Shown here: one piece after another, positions 1 to 5,983 of the stretch | How the letters are laid out: each line of letters opens with the position of its first letter | Numbering within the stretch: the first letter of the stretch is position 1 | Source of the DNA: Actinomycetota bacterium | Lineage (GTDB): Bacteria; Actinomycetota; Acidimicrobiia; Acidimicrobiales; Ilumatobacteraceae | Assembly: GCA_009705435.1 (NCBI GenBank) | Contig: WLTJ01000079.1 | Location: forward strand, 1 to 7,310 | DNA length: 7,310 nucleotides | Direction of reading: 5' to 3' | Program-made: the position numbers and the translations under genes | The notes under the pieces: model-generated | Database searches by the model: none | Seen by the model: only the letters and a program-made list of their open reading frames with translations | What the model was told of the DNA's origin: nothing

Positions 1-219
1 AATCGGCCCTTCAACGGTGACCTCACCAACAGTGCCCGTCGTCGGCGTCACCGCAGTGAAACCAGGTTCTACGGGTACATCAGTTGATGGAGCCTCCGTT
101 GACACAGCAGAGTCGCTCGGTCCAGTCGAAGTATCAGTGGACGACTCATCTCCAGAACAACTCACGATGACCAGTAACAGTCCTGTAAATACCGATGTCA
201 ATTTAAAAGATTTCTTCAT
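1..219 (-). CDS. Putative lipoprotein, N-terminal part only (runs off left edge)
   Basis: An open frame of 73 codons starts at the ATG complementary to 217-219 and continues past base 1. The start is supported by a strong Shine-Dalgarno GGGGGAG (complement of 226-232), six bases upstream. The product opens with MKKS, a hydrophobic stretch at about residues 8-19 and the lipobox IVSC, with Cys21 as the predicted lipidated residue. It would therefore be exported by Sec and anchored by lipid to the outer face of the membrane. Residues 22-56 are rich in Ser, Thr, Asp and Pro, a typical flexible linker. The folded domain probably begins near residue 57 but lies almost wholly outside the window, so the function cannot be told. 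A substrate-binding protein or a lipoprotein isomerase are only possibilities. It diverges from the DUF1003 gene across 75 bases. Confidence 0.8.
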   Translation of the reverse strand, partial: MKKSFKLTSVFTGLLLVIVSCSGDESSTDTSTGPSDSAVSTEAPSTDVPVEPGFTAVTPTTGTVGEVTVEGPI

Positions 220-282
220 CAGATTCTCCCCCGCTCAGAAATCACGGTAGCAGAAGTGATCTGCGAACCTCCAGATTTGCCC

Positions 283-288
283 TAAGTT
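283..288 (+). promoter_or_regulatory. Putative -10 box of a leaderless gene (TAAGTT)
   Basis: TAAGTT fits the actinobacterial -10 consensus TANNNT and ends exactly six bases before the ATG at 295. No Shine-Dalgarno sequence lies between the two. This spacing is what is expected when transcription starts at the A of the start codon. No clear -35 hexamer is visible. The same arrangement occurs before the gene at 4692. Confidence 0.45.
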
Positions 289-294
289 AGCGAC

Positions 295-816
295 ATGACC
301 GACACAAACTTCCCTCACAATCCCAACTCCTGCGACGCCTGCCGAATCATCGATGAAAGTGACGGCAAGGTAGATGGCCGCATGTTCAACCTTGATCACT
401 GGGACATCAGTGAAGAGCGTATGTACTTCAAAAGATTTCGTAGCAGAGAGGAAAAAACGACCGACAAGGTAACGGGATTCGCTGGTTCAATGAAGTTTGT
501 CTATCTCCACTTAGTGTGGTTCTCTATTTGGATCATGTTTCATATCGGAGTTTTAGGCTCCTCAGGACAGTTTGACGTTGGCTATAGCACCCTCACCATG
601 ATCGTCAGTCTTGAGGCCATCTTTCTTTCTACCTTGGTGATGGTCACTCAGAACCGCCAGGCAAAAAAATTGGAATCTCGCTCTCAAATAGACTTCGAAT
701 CGAATCTTCAATCACTCGTATGGTCAGTCCACATCGCTGACAAACTCGGCGTTGACGTCAAACACGTCGAAGCACTTTGTGCCGAAGTCATCCAAGAGTC
801 GCGACAAACGAATTAG
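295..816 (+). CDS. DUF1003 family membrane protein
   Basis: This 173-residue protein matches the DUF1003 family as I know it. The family core is clear: a GFAGSMKFVYLH block at residues 61-72 leading into a first membrane helix (about 66-86), a short loop with QFD, a second helix (about 97-118) containing TMIVSLEAIFLST, and the signature QNRQ at 119-122. A charged, probably helical tail follows (123-173). The fold is thus two membrane helices with both ends likely in the cytoplasm. The biochemical role of the family is not established. The N-terminal region of about 60 residues is soluble and carries a CxxC pair (Cys13, Cys16) that could bind metal or form a disulfide; this is inference. The ATG at 295 has no ribosome binding site and appears leaderless. 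The next gene starts 76 bases downstream with its own Shine-Dalgarno. Confidence 0.85.
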   Translation: MTDTNFPHNPNSCDACRIIDESDGKVDGRMFNLDHWDISEERMYFKRFRSREEKTTDKVTGFAGSMKFVYLHLVWFSIWIMFHIGVLGSSGQFDVGYSTLTMIVSLEAIFLSTLVMVTQNRQAKKLESRSQIDFESNLQSLVWSVHIADKLGVDVKHVEALCAEVIQESRQTN

Positions 817-819
817 CCC

Positions 820-843
820 TGTGAGGTCAGTTCTACTGTCACA
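820..843 (+). other. Small bulged hairpin in the gap between DUF1003 and alkylsulfatase genes
   Basis: TGTGA (820-824) pairs with TCACA (839-843), and CAG (828-830) pairs with CTG (836-838) around a TTCTA loop. Bases GGT (825-827) are left as a bulge. The eight-pair stem starts four bases after the DUF1003 stop. It is not followed by a T-run, so it is a poor intrinsic terminator. It may be a weak transcript end, a regulator site or chance. Confidence 0.2.
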
Positions 844-881
844 TATCTAAGGATTGATGCACTAAAGTTCCATAGGTCCAC

Positions 882-886
882 AGGAG
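882..886 (+). promoter_or_regulatory. Ribosome binding site of the alkylsulfatase gene
   Basis: AGGAG lies six bases before the ATG at 893, an ideal distance, and fixes this start. It contrasts with the leaderless starts at 295 and 4692. It implies an untranslated leader, so the gene probably has a promoter inside the 76-base gap. TAAAGT at 863-868 fits TANNNT but has no convincing -35 partner and may be too close to the ribosome binding site. Confidence 0.65.
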
Positions 887-892
887 CACACG

Positions 893-2803
893 ATGAATTC
901 GCACGACCTATCACCAAAAGATGCCTCACGCCATACCAGCGAGCGCAATCGCTCTGTCGAGTTTGAACTTGATCCTGCAGATTTTGAACGCGCTCAACGC
1001 GGGTTCATCGCTTCGCATCCCACAGGTCAGATAACTGACGACAACGGTCGCAGGGTCTCCGATATCTCGGCTTACGCATTTCTTCAAACCGAACCCCCTG
1101 ACACAGTGCATCCAGCTTTGTGGCGTCATGCTCAACTCAATGCCAATCATGGCTTATTCGAAGTGACCGAAGGAGTCTGGCAGGTACGCGGTTACGACAT
1201 TTCAAATATCACTTTCATCAAAGGTGAGACGGGTTGGGTGGTCATTGATCCGCTCACCGTTGAACACACTGCACGCGCTGGCTATGAACTAGTCACCCAA
1301 CATCTCGGATATCGCCCAGTGACTGCCGTGATCTATACCCACTCACACGCCGACCATTTCGGTGGAGTCAACGGTGTCACAACACAAGAAGATGTCAACG
1401 CTGGTCGTTGCCTAGTCATCGCACCAGTGGGTTTTATGGCCGAGACGATCGGCGAGAATGTCATCGCTGGTCCAGCAATGGGGCGACGCGGTACTTATCA
1501 ATTTGGTCCGATGTTGCCGGCGGGACCTAAAGGACATGTCGATTGTGGCCTCGGCAATTCCATCCCCGTGGGTCCCCCAGGACTCATTGCTCCGACTCAC
1601 GACATCACGTACACCGGCGAAGAAATGACCGTCGATGGAGTGCGGATCATCTTTCAACTCACGCCCGAGACCGAAGCACCTGCGGAGATGAACTTCTTTT
1701 TTCCAGATCTCAACGGTTTGTGTATGGCAGAAAACTGCTCGCACACCATGCACAACTTGGTCCCGATTCGCGGCGCTCTCGTGCGCAACTCCCTCAAATG
1801 GTCAAAATACATTAATGAAAGCATCGAACTTTTTGGTGCCCGTACCAAAGTCTTGTTCACTTCTCACAACTGGCCTCGCTGGGGCAACGACGATCTCATC
1901 AATTTCTTAGAGTTGCAACGCGATCTCTATAAATGGATGCACGATCAGACAATGCGTCAAGCAAACCTCGGCCTCAACGCATTAGAAATCGGCGACAAAC
2001 TTGAGTTGCCCGATGATTTCTTGGCTCACGATCACACCCGTGGCTTTTATGGAGATTTAGTACACAACAGCAAGGCGGTATATCAGCGCTATCTCAGTTG
2101 GTACGACTGCAACCCGGCCAACCTCCATAAATTGCCCCCCGTCGAAGTTGGCCAGCGTTACGTGGATCTCGCAGGAGGAGCCGAAGCACTACTGAGCAAA
2201 GCACGCGCAGCATTCGCTGCCGGCGACTATCGCTGGGTTGCTGAACTCGTCAATCATTTAATTTTTGCCGATCCAACACATAGTGAAGCCCGCGCCTTGC
2301 AGGCTGACACGCTTGAGCAGTTGGGTTATCAATCGGAGTCTTCAACTTTTCGTAATTCATATCTCACGGGAGCCATGGAACTTCGTCAGGGCCCACCCCA
2401 ACTCGGTAGTTCACAGGTGCGTGGACGCGGACTTCTCATAGCGATGACGATTGAGCAGATCTTCGACACCTTGGCAGTGCGTTTGATATCGGAGAATGTC
2501 AGTGGACTGAGTCTCAAAATTAACTGGCACTTCAACGATATGGGCGGGACTGCGGACGAAAGATGGTTGCTCGGCCTCTCCCATCGAACTCTGTATTCGG
2601 TTCAGGGTCGCAACGATGAAAAGGCACAGGCGACTTTGACTATGGCGCGTAGTACGTTGATTTCGGTGATCATTCAAGAGACAACTTTTATTGATGAGAT
2701 CGGCAAAGGTTCCATCGTTATTGACGGCGACGCCACAGCCTTGTTGACAATCTTTGGCAATCTCGATGCTTTCCCTAACAGCTTCAATATCGTCGAACCT
2801 TAA
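893..2803 (+). CDS. SdsA/BDS1-type alkylsulfatase (metallo-beta-lactamase fold), apparently cytoplasmic
   Basis: This protein of 636 residues has the three-part build of type III alkylsulfatases: an N-terminal metallo-beta-lactamase domain, a helical dimerisation domain (about 370-510) and a C-terminal SCP2-like domain (about 517-636) that binds the alkyl chain. The family hydrolyses primary alkyl sulfates such as dodecyl sulfate to a fatty alcohol and sulfate, using two zinc ions. The metal motif THSHADH is at 149-155 (His150, His152, Asp154, His155). Further likely ligands are Glu261 (in TPETEAPAEM), Glu280 (in MAENCSHTMHN) and His325 (in TSHNWPRWG). Glu261 and Glu280 are 19 residues apart, as I recall for the two glutamates of Pseudomonas SdsA1. 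The N-terminus is hydrophilic with no signal peptide, so unlike secreted SdsA1 the enzyme probably works in the cytoplasm. No truncation or missing key residue is seen. Real substrate chain length cannot be read from the sequence. Confidence 0.93.
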   Translation: MNSHDLSPKDASRHTSERNRSVEFELDPADFERAQRGFIASHPTGQITDDNGRRVSDISAYAFLQTEPPDTVHPALWRHAQLNANHGLFEVTEGVWQVRGYDISNITFIKGETGWVVIDPLTVEHTARAGYELVTQHLGYRPVTAVIYTHSHADHFGGVNGVTTQEDVNAGRCLVIAPVGFMAETIGENVIAGPAMGRRGTYQFGPMLPAGPKGHVDCGLGNSIPVGPPGLIAPTHDITYTGEEMTVDGVRIIFQLTPETEAPAEMNFFFPDLNGLCMAENCSHTMHNLVPIRGALVRNSLKWSKYINESIELFGARTKVLFTSHNWPRWGNDDLINFLELQRDLYKWMHDQTMRQANLGLNALEIGDKLELPDDFLAHDHTRGFYGDLVHNSKAVYQRYLSWYDCNPANLHKLPPVEVGQRYVDLAGGAEALLSKARAAFAAGDYRWVAELVNHLIFADPTHSEARALQADTLEQLGYQSESSTFRNSYLTGAMELRQGPPQLGSSQVRGRGLLIAMTIEQIFDTLAVRLISENVSGLSLKINWHFNDMGGTADERWLLGLSHRTLYSVQGRNDEKAQATLTMARSTLISVIIQETTFIDEIGKGSIVIDGDATALLTIFGNLDAFPNSFNIVEP

Positions 2804-2824
2804 GGCCGCAGTAGGATCATCTTC

Positions 2825-4186
2825 ATGACCAATCACGCAACAACTCTCCGTGCTACCTATAACTCGGGCCATACTCGCCCATTGGCCTGGCGCAAGCAGC
2901 AACTTGAGCAGATGATCAAGATGATCGAAGAGAACGAAGATGACTTTCTCGCGGCCTTGAAGACTGACCTCGGCAAACCGAACGTCGAAGGTTTCATCAC
3001 CGACATCGCTTTCGTGACAGGCGAAATTAAGTTGATGTTGAAGAACCTCAAAAAGTGGAATAAGCCTCAGCGTGTGCCAACCCCACTTGTCACTATGCCC
3101 GCCAAGTCACACCTCATCCCTGAGCCACTCGGAGTTGTGTTGGTCATTGCCCCATGGAACTACCCCGTGCAATTGCTTTTAGTTCCTGCCGCTGGAGCAG
3201 TTGCTGCCGGCAATACCGTAGTGATGAAGCCTTCCGAAGTTTCTGCCGCCACCTCGGCAGTGTTGGCACGCCTTGTACCGAAATATCTTGATCAGAAGGC
3301 AATCACCCTTGTCGAAGGTGGAGTGCCCGAGACGACCGCGTTACTCGCTCAACATTTTGATCACATCTTCTACACCGGCAACGGAACCGTTGGCCGCATT
3401 GTGATGGCCGCTGCTGCCAATAACCTCACACCCGTCACGCTTGAACTTGGTGGGAAGAGCCCTGTCATCATTGATGAGTCAGCCAACATTCATGTCACTG
3501 CTCGCCGCATTGCTTGGGGCAAGTGGCTCAATGCCGGTCAGACCTGCGTCGCTCCCGACTACATCTTGGTCAATGAAAAAGTTCGTCAGCCTTTCTTGGA
3601 CGAACTCGGCAAAGCGATCACCGATTTCTTCGGGGCCGACCCGCAAACAAGCGAAAGCTACGGACGCATCGTTTCGCCCCGCCACTTTGATCGCTTGAAG
3701 TCATTGATGAATGGTGGCAAGGTCGTCATCGGAGGCGAGACCAATGCCGAGAGCCGCTACGTTGCTCCAACGGTATTGGCCGATGTCGATATCAACTCGG
3801 CGCTGATGAATGAAGAGATCTTTGGACCCTTATTGCCCGTTCTCTCAGTCACCTCAACTCAGCAGGCTATTGATTTCATTACCGCTCGCCCACATCCTTT
3901 GGCGTTGTATGTCTTTGCCGAAAACAAATCAGTTGTCAATGAAGTGTTGACGCGTACGACGGCAGGCGGAGTAACTGTCAACGGAACCCTGATGCACCTC
4001 ACCAGTCCGCATTTGCCATTTGGCGGTATCGGCGAAAGCGGTATGGGCGGTTATCACGGCAAGTCGGGTGTGCGTTTGTTCCAGCACATGAAGCCCGTGC
4101 TCAGCCGTGGTACCAAACTTGATCCGTCACTGGCCTATCCGCCGTACACGGCCAAAAAAGCGAAACTCTTCCGCAAATTGCTCTAG
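2825..4186 (+). CDS. Class-3 (ALDH3-type) NAD(P)-dependent aldehyde dehydrogenase
   Basis: This 453-residue enzyme should oxidise an aldehyde to the carboxylic acid with NAD(P)+. The family marks are all present: WNYP with oxyanion Asn112, MKPSE with cofactor-binding Lys135, YTGN and Gly190 of the nucleotide loop, LELGGKSP with general-base Glu207, GQTC with nucleophile Cys241, EEIFGP at 330-335 and PFGGIGESGMG at 398-408. The shorter N-terminus and the ending with YPPYTAKK point to the ALDH3 group, which includes fatty aldehyde and coniferyl aldehyde dehydrogenases. There is no hydrophobic C-terminal anchor, so it is soluble or peripheral. It lies 21 bases after the alkylsulfatase stop, with AGGA (2813-2816) eight bases before its ATG, so the two are very likely co-transcribed. 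This neighbour favours a long-chain aldehyde made from the released alcohol, but substrate specificity is inferred only from context. Confidence 0.93.
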   Translation: MTNHATTLRATYNSGHTRPLAWRKQQLEQMIKMIEENEDDFLAALKTDLGKPNVEGFITDIAFVTGEIKLMLKNLKKWNKPQRVPTPLVTMPAKSHLIPEPLGVVLVIAPWNYPVQLLLVPAAGAVAAGNTVVMKPSEVSAATSAVLARLVPKYLDQKAITLVEGGVPETTALLAQHFDHIFYTGNGTVGRIVMAAAANNLTPVTLELGGKSPVIIDESANIHVTARRIAWGKWLNAGQTCVAPDYILVNEKVRQPFLDELGKAITDFFGADPQTSESYGRIVSPRHFDRLKSLMNGGKVVIGGETNAESRYVAPTVLADVDINSALMNEEIFGPLLPVLSVTSTQQAIDFITARPHPLALYVFAENKSVVNEVLTRTTAGGVTVNGTLMHLTSPHLPFGGIGESGMGGYHGKSGVRLFQHMKPVLSRGTKLDPSLAYPPYTAKKAKLFRKLL

Positions 4187-4196
4187 TCAGTCAGAG

Positions 4197-4634
4197 TCAA
4201 CTCGGTATCGGAGTTGTTCCACCACTCATGATGTATTCGAGCCACCACTGAGGCGCATTGTCGAGCAAGTTTCCTAGGTGTGAATAGTCATGCCAACGAC
4301 AGATCTTTCCATCACGAATTTCCATCACGGATGTGAATGGATGGACAATCACTTCGCCCGTATGGAAGTGCCATACCTCTTTATGTTCAGTGATCACAAC
4401 GTCGCCCTCAGCCAAAACATTTCCTGGTTGATGGACCATCTTTTCTGTCGGTCCAAGTCCAAGTCGTAAACGTTCGGCGATCTCTTGACCGCCGACAACT
4501 GGTGGCACTGCTCCAACGTCCATATATTCAGCGTCATCAGCAAATCGTTGTGCGACATCGCTCCAGTCTTTGGCATACATTGAATTCCAATGAGCCTCGG
4601 CGACGAGTTTGTTGGCTTGTTGTTGTGTTCCCAT
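4197..4634 (-). CDS. SnoaL-like / NTF2-fold protein
   Basis: This complete 145-residue protein has the pattern of the SnoaL-like and limonene-epoxide-hydrolase-like NTF2 superfamily. An N-terminal helix carries WNSMYAKDWSDVAQRFADDAEYMD (split: WNSMYAKDW at 16-24, then FADDAEYMD at 31-39). A strand-rich core follows, and the segment EIRDGKICRWHDYSHL (105-120) contains RWHDY at 113-117. That last motif resembles the Arg/Asp-bearing WRDY strand of epoxide hydrolases, so an enzyme is possible, but many relatives are only ligand-binding or isomerase proteins. The start has GAGGGG (complement of 4638-4643) just upstream. The gene converges on the aldehyde dehydrogenase with a 10-base gap and diverges from the DoxX-like gene across 57 bases. 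A role in detoxifying or rearranging a lipid or terpenoid intermediate is speculation. Confidence 0.8.
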   Translation of the reverse strand: MGTQQQANKLVAEAHWNSMYAKDWSDVAQRFADDAEYMDVGAVPPVVGGQEIAERLRLGLGPTEKMVHQPGNVLAEGDVVITEHKEVWHFHTGEVIVHPFTSVMEIRDGKICRWHDYSHLGNLLDNAPQWWLEYIMSGGTTPIPS

Positions 4635-4676
4635 TTTCCCCTCATTACGAATGAAAGAACTTCACGATTTGATATC

Positions 4677-4685
4677 TGCTAACTT
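4677..4685 (+). promoter_or_regulatory. Putative extended -10 promoter of a leaderless gene (TGCTAACTT)
   Basis: TAACTT (4680-4685) fits TANNNT, is preceded by the extended -10 element TGC, and ends six bases before the ATG at 4692. No Shine-Dalgarno is present. The layout is the same as before the gene at 295 (TAAGTT, six bases, ATG). No convincing -35 box is seen, which is acceptable for an extended -10 promoter. Confidence 0.5.
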
Positions 4686-4691
4686 CATCTT

Positions 4692-5036
4692 ATGAATCTC
4701 ACCAGCAATGTTCTTTCAATTCTTCTGGCAATGATTTGTTTTGCTTCCGCATATGCAGACTTCACCTTGAAGCCACAAGTAGTCGAGAGTCTGACACACC
4801 TTAAAGTGCCCCTGCGTATTATGCCCGCCCTGGGAATCGCCAAGATCGCTGGAGCCCTCGGATTACTCATCGGTTTTTCTAATGATGGCCTGCGGGTCTA
4901 CGCCGCGCTCTGCCTAAGCATTTACTTTCTTTTGGCGATTTGGTTTCACCTACGCGTGCGAGACACATTAAAAGGCACTGCTCCAGCGATGGTTTTGTGC
5001 GCACTCAGCATCACCACCTTGATCACTAGTCTCTAA
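4692..5036 (+). CDS. DoxX-like family small membrane protein
   Basis: A 114-residue, strongly hydrophobic protein with four predicted membrane helices at about 4-22, 44-62, 67-86 and 97-113. Its pattern fits the DoxX-like family: a first helix ending in FASAYADFTLKP, a conserved-looking GIAKIAGALGLLIG segment (48-61), and IWFHLRVRD (83-91) at the end of the third helix. Relatives are four-helix membrane proteins loosely linked to respiratory or redox functions, but the exact role is unknown. The N-terminal hydrophobic stretch ending at Tyr21-Ala22 could be mistaken for a signal peptide; the family architecture argues for a membrane helix. The ATG lacks a ribosome binding site and appears leaderless. 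The gene diverges from the SnoaL-like gene and converges on ppa with 10 bases between stops. It seems to be transcribed alone. Confidence 0.75.
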   Translation: MNLTSNVLSILLAMICFASAYADFTLKPQVVESLTHLKVPLRIMPALGIAKIAGALGLLIGFSNDGLRVYAALCLSIYFLLAIWFHLRVRDTLKGTAPAMVLCALSITTLITSL

Positions 5037-5046
5037 CAACTATGGT

Positions 5047-5529
5047 TCAGTGAGTTGTGTGGCGCGTGAAGGCCGCAGATATTTCCTTCTCGGCTGCTTC
5101 ACGACCTTCCCATCCACGCACAGTTGTTTGTTTATTGGGTTCGATTAATTTATAAACCTCGAAAAAGTTACCGACTTCAGCAAGTAAATGCGGGGGCAAA
5201 TCATCTATGTCTGCATACTGAGCGAAGCGTGGATCATGCGACGGGACGCACAGCACTTTGGCATCCCCACCGGCTTCGTCTTCCATCCAGAACACGGCCA
5301 CAGGACGAACATACACATGGCATCCTGGAAAAGTTGGCTGACTCAGCCACACCAAAGCATCGAGCGGGTCACCGTCTTCCCCCAAAGTATGAGGAAAGAA
5401 TCCATAGTCAAGCGGGTATTGGGTGGCCGTGAACAAAGTTCGGTCAAGCCAAATGGCACCAGTTTCATGATCCATTTCGTATTTATTGCGAGACCCTTGC
5501 GGGATCTCCACAATCATTTCAACTTCCAT
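5047..5529 (-). CDS. ppa: Inorganic pyrophosphatase (family I, soluble)
   Basis: The enzyme hydrolyses PPi to two phosphates in the cytoplasm, using Mg2+. From the ATG at 5529 the protein has 160 residues, close to the 162 of M. tuberculosis Ppa. Its opening MEVEMIVEIPQGSRNKYE aligns without gaps to the remembered mycobacterial start, which is why I prefer this ATG over one 75 bases upstream at 5604. Key residues are present: RNKYE (14-18), YPLDYGF (38-44), the signature DGDPLDA at 52-58 with Asp52, Asp54 and Asp57, and EDEAGGDAK (83-91) with Asp84 and Asp89. His21 in DHETG, known from the mycobacterial enzyme, is kept; its His86 is Ala here. The start overlaps the last 11 bases of the SRPBCC gene and has no strong Shine-Dalgarno, so translation probably depends on ribosomes finishing that gene. 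A weaker start at 5517 (residue 5) is possible. Confidence 0.95.
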   Translation of the reverse strand: MEVEMIVEIPQGSRNKYEMDHETGAIWLDRTLFTATQYPLDYGFFPHTLGEDGDPLDALVWLSQPTFPGCHVYVRPVAVFWMEDEAGGDAKVLCVPSHDPRFAQYADIDDLPPHLLAEVGNFFEVYKLIEPNKQTTVRGWEGREAAEKEISAAFTRHTTH

Positions 5530-5983
5530 GGACTGCTGTCGCCAGAGAGTCAACAGTGACTTGCATATTGAGACGATTGTGTTCGCCACGGTCCACAACA
5601 CCACTGACTTTTTTGCCTAACCAATCAGCCAACTTGCTGCGGCGATCAATCCACGAATGAGTGACTAACGTTCCGTTCGCCGACGGCGCAACTTCCCACA
5701 CCCAGTCACACCAACGTGAACCACCGACCATCAATGCAAACACAATCTTGGTGTCGGGCACATACTCAAAAACCTTCACCGTAGTATTCCAACTCTTCGT
5801 ACCACTTGAGTTATGACCCTTGAATTGCGCTCCGACAGCGGGACCGGTAGCACCTTTGACCCATTCCCCACCTTGATTTTCAGGAGACCATTCTCCCATC
5901 CGAGGTAGGTCACTGACCAGTGCCCACACGGCTTGCGGAGTGGCGTTGATCTCTTTGCTGATGATCACGGGTGCGCTGGTCAT
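5519..5983 (-). CDS. SRPBCC family protein (polyketide cyclase/dehydrase-like)
   Basis: A 154-residue START/Bet v 1-fold protein with a deep hydrophobic pocket in the family. Visible marks are the N-terminal strand and helix with EINATPQAVWALVSDLPR (11-28), then MGEWSPENQGG (29-39), GATGPAVGAQFKGHN (44-58), a strand-rich middle, and a C-terminal amphipathic helix (about 118-150). I know the EWSPE...GATGPAVGA pattern from many actinobacterial proteins of unknown substrate. It has no signal peptide or membrane helix. Its ATG shares one base with the stop of the acyl-CoA dehydrogenase (TGATG), and AGG lies nine bases upstream inside that gene, so the two are translationally coupled. Its own end overlaps ppa. 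The context suggests binding of a lipid or acyl intermediate, but no ligand can be named. Confidence 0.85.
   Translation of the reverse strand: MTSAPVIISKEINATPQAVWALVSDLPRMGEWSPENQGGEWVKGATGPAVGAQFKGHNSSGTKSWNTTVKVFEYVPDTKIVFALMVGGSRWCDWVWEVAPSANGTLVTHSWIDRRSKLADWLGKKVSGVVDRGEHNRLNMQVTVDSLATAVHGS

Noticed and set aside
17..250. Plus-strand open frame of 77 codons rich in Thr, Ser and Val
   Set aside because: It is antisense to the lipoprotein, which has a strong ribosome binding site and a lipobox. The plus frame has no ribosome binding site or known pattern.
820..843. CRP-like operator TGTGA/TCACA
   Set aside because: The half sites are separated by 14 bases, not the 6 needed for a CRP/FNR-type site.
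2411..2902. Minus-strand open frame of 163 codons across the sulfatase-aldehyde dehydrogenase junction
   Set aside because: It is antisense to the SCP2-like domain and the dehydrogenase start, and its composition looks random.
5124..5559. Plus-strand open frames opposite ppa
   Set aside because: They are antisense to a clearly conserved enzyme, mutually overlapping, and show no family pattern.
5530..5604. N-terminal extension of pyrophosphatase to the ATG at 5604
   Set aside because: The extra 25 residues lie wholly within the SRPBCC coding region and have no counterpart in family members. The start at 5529 matches the usual N-terminus.
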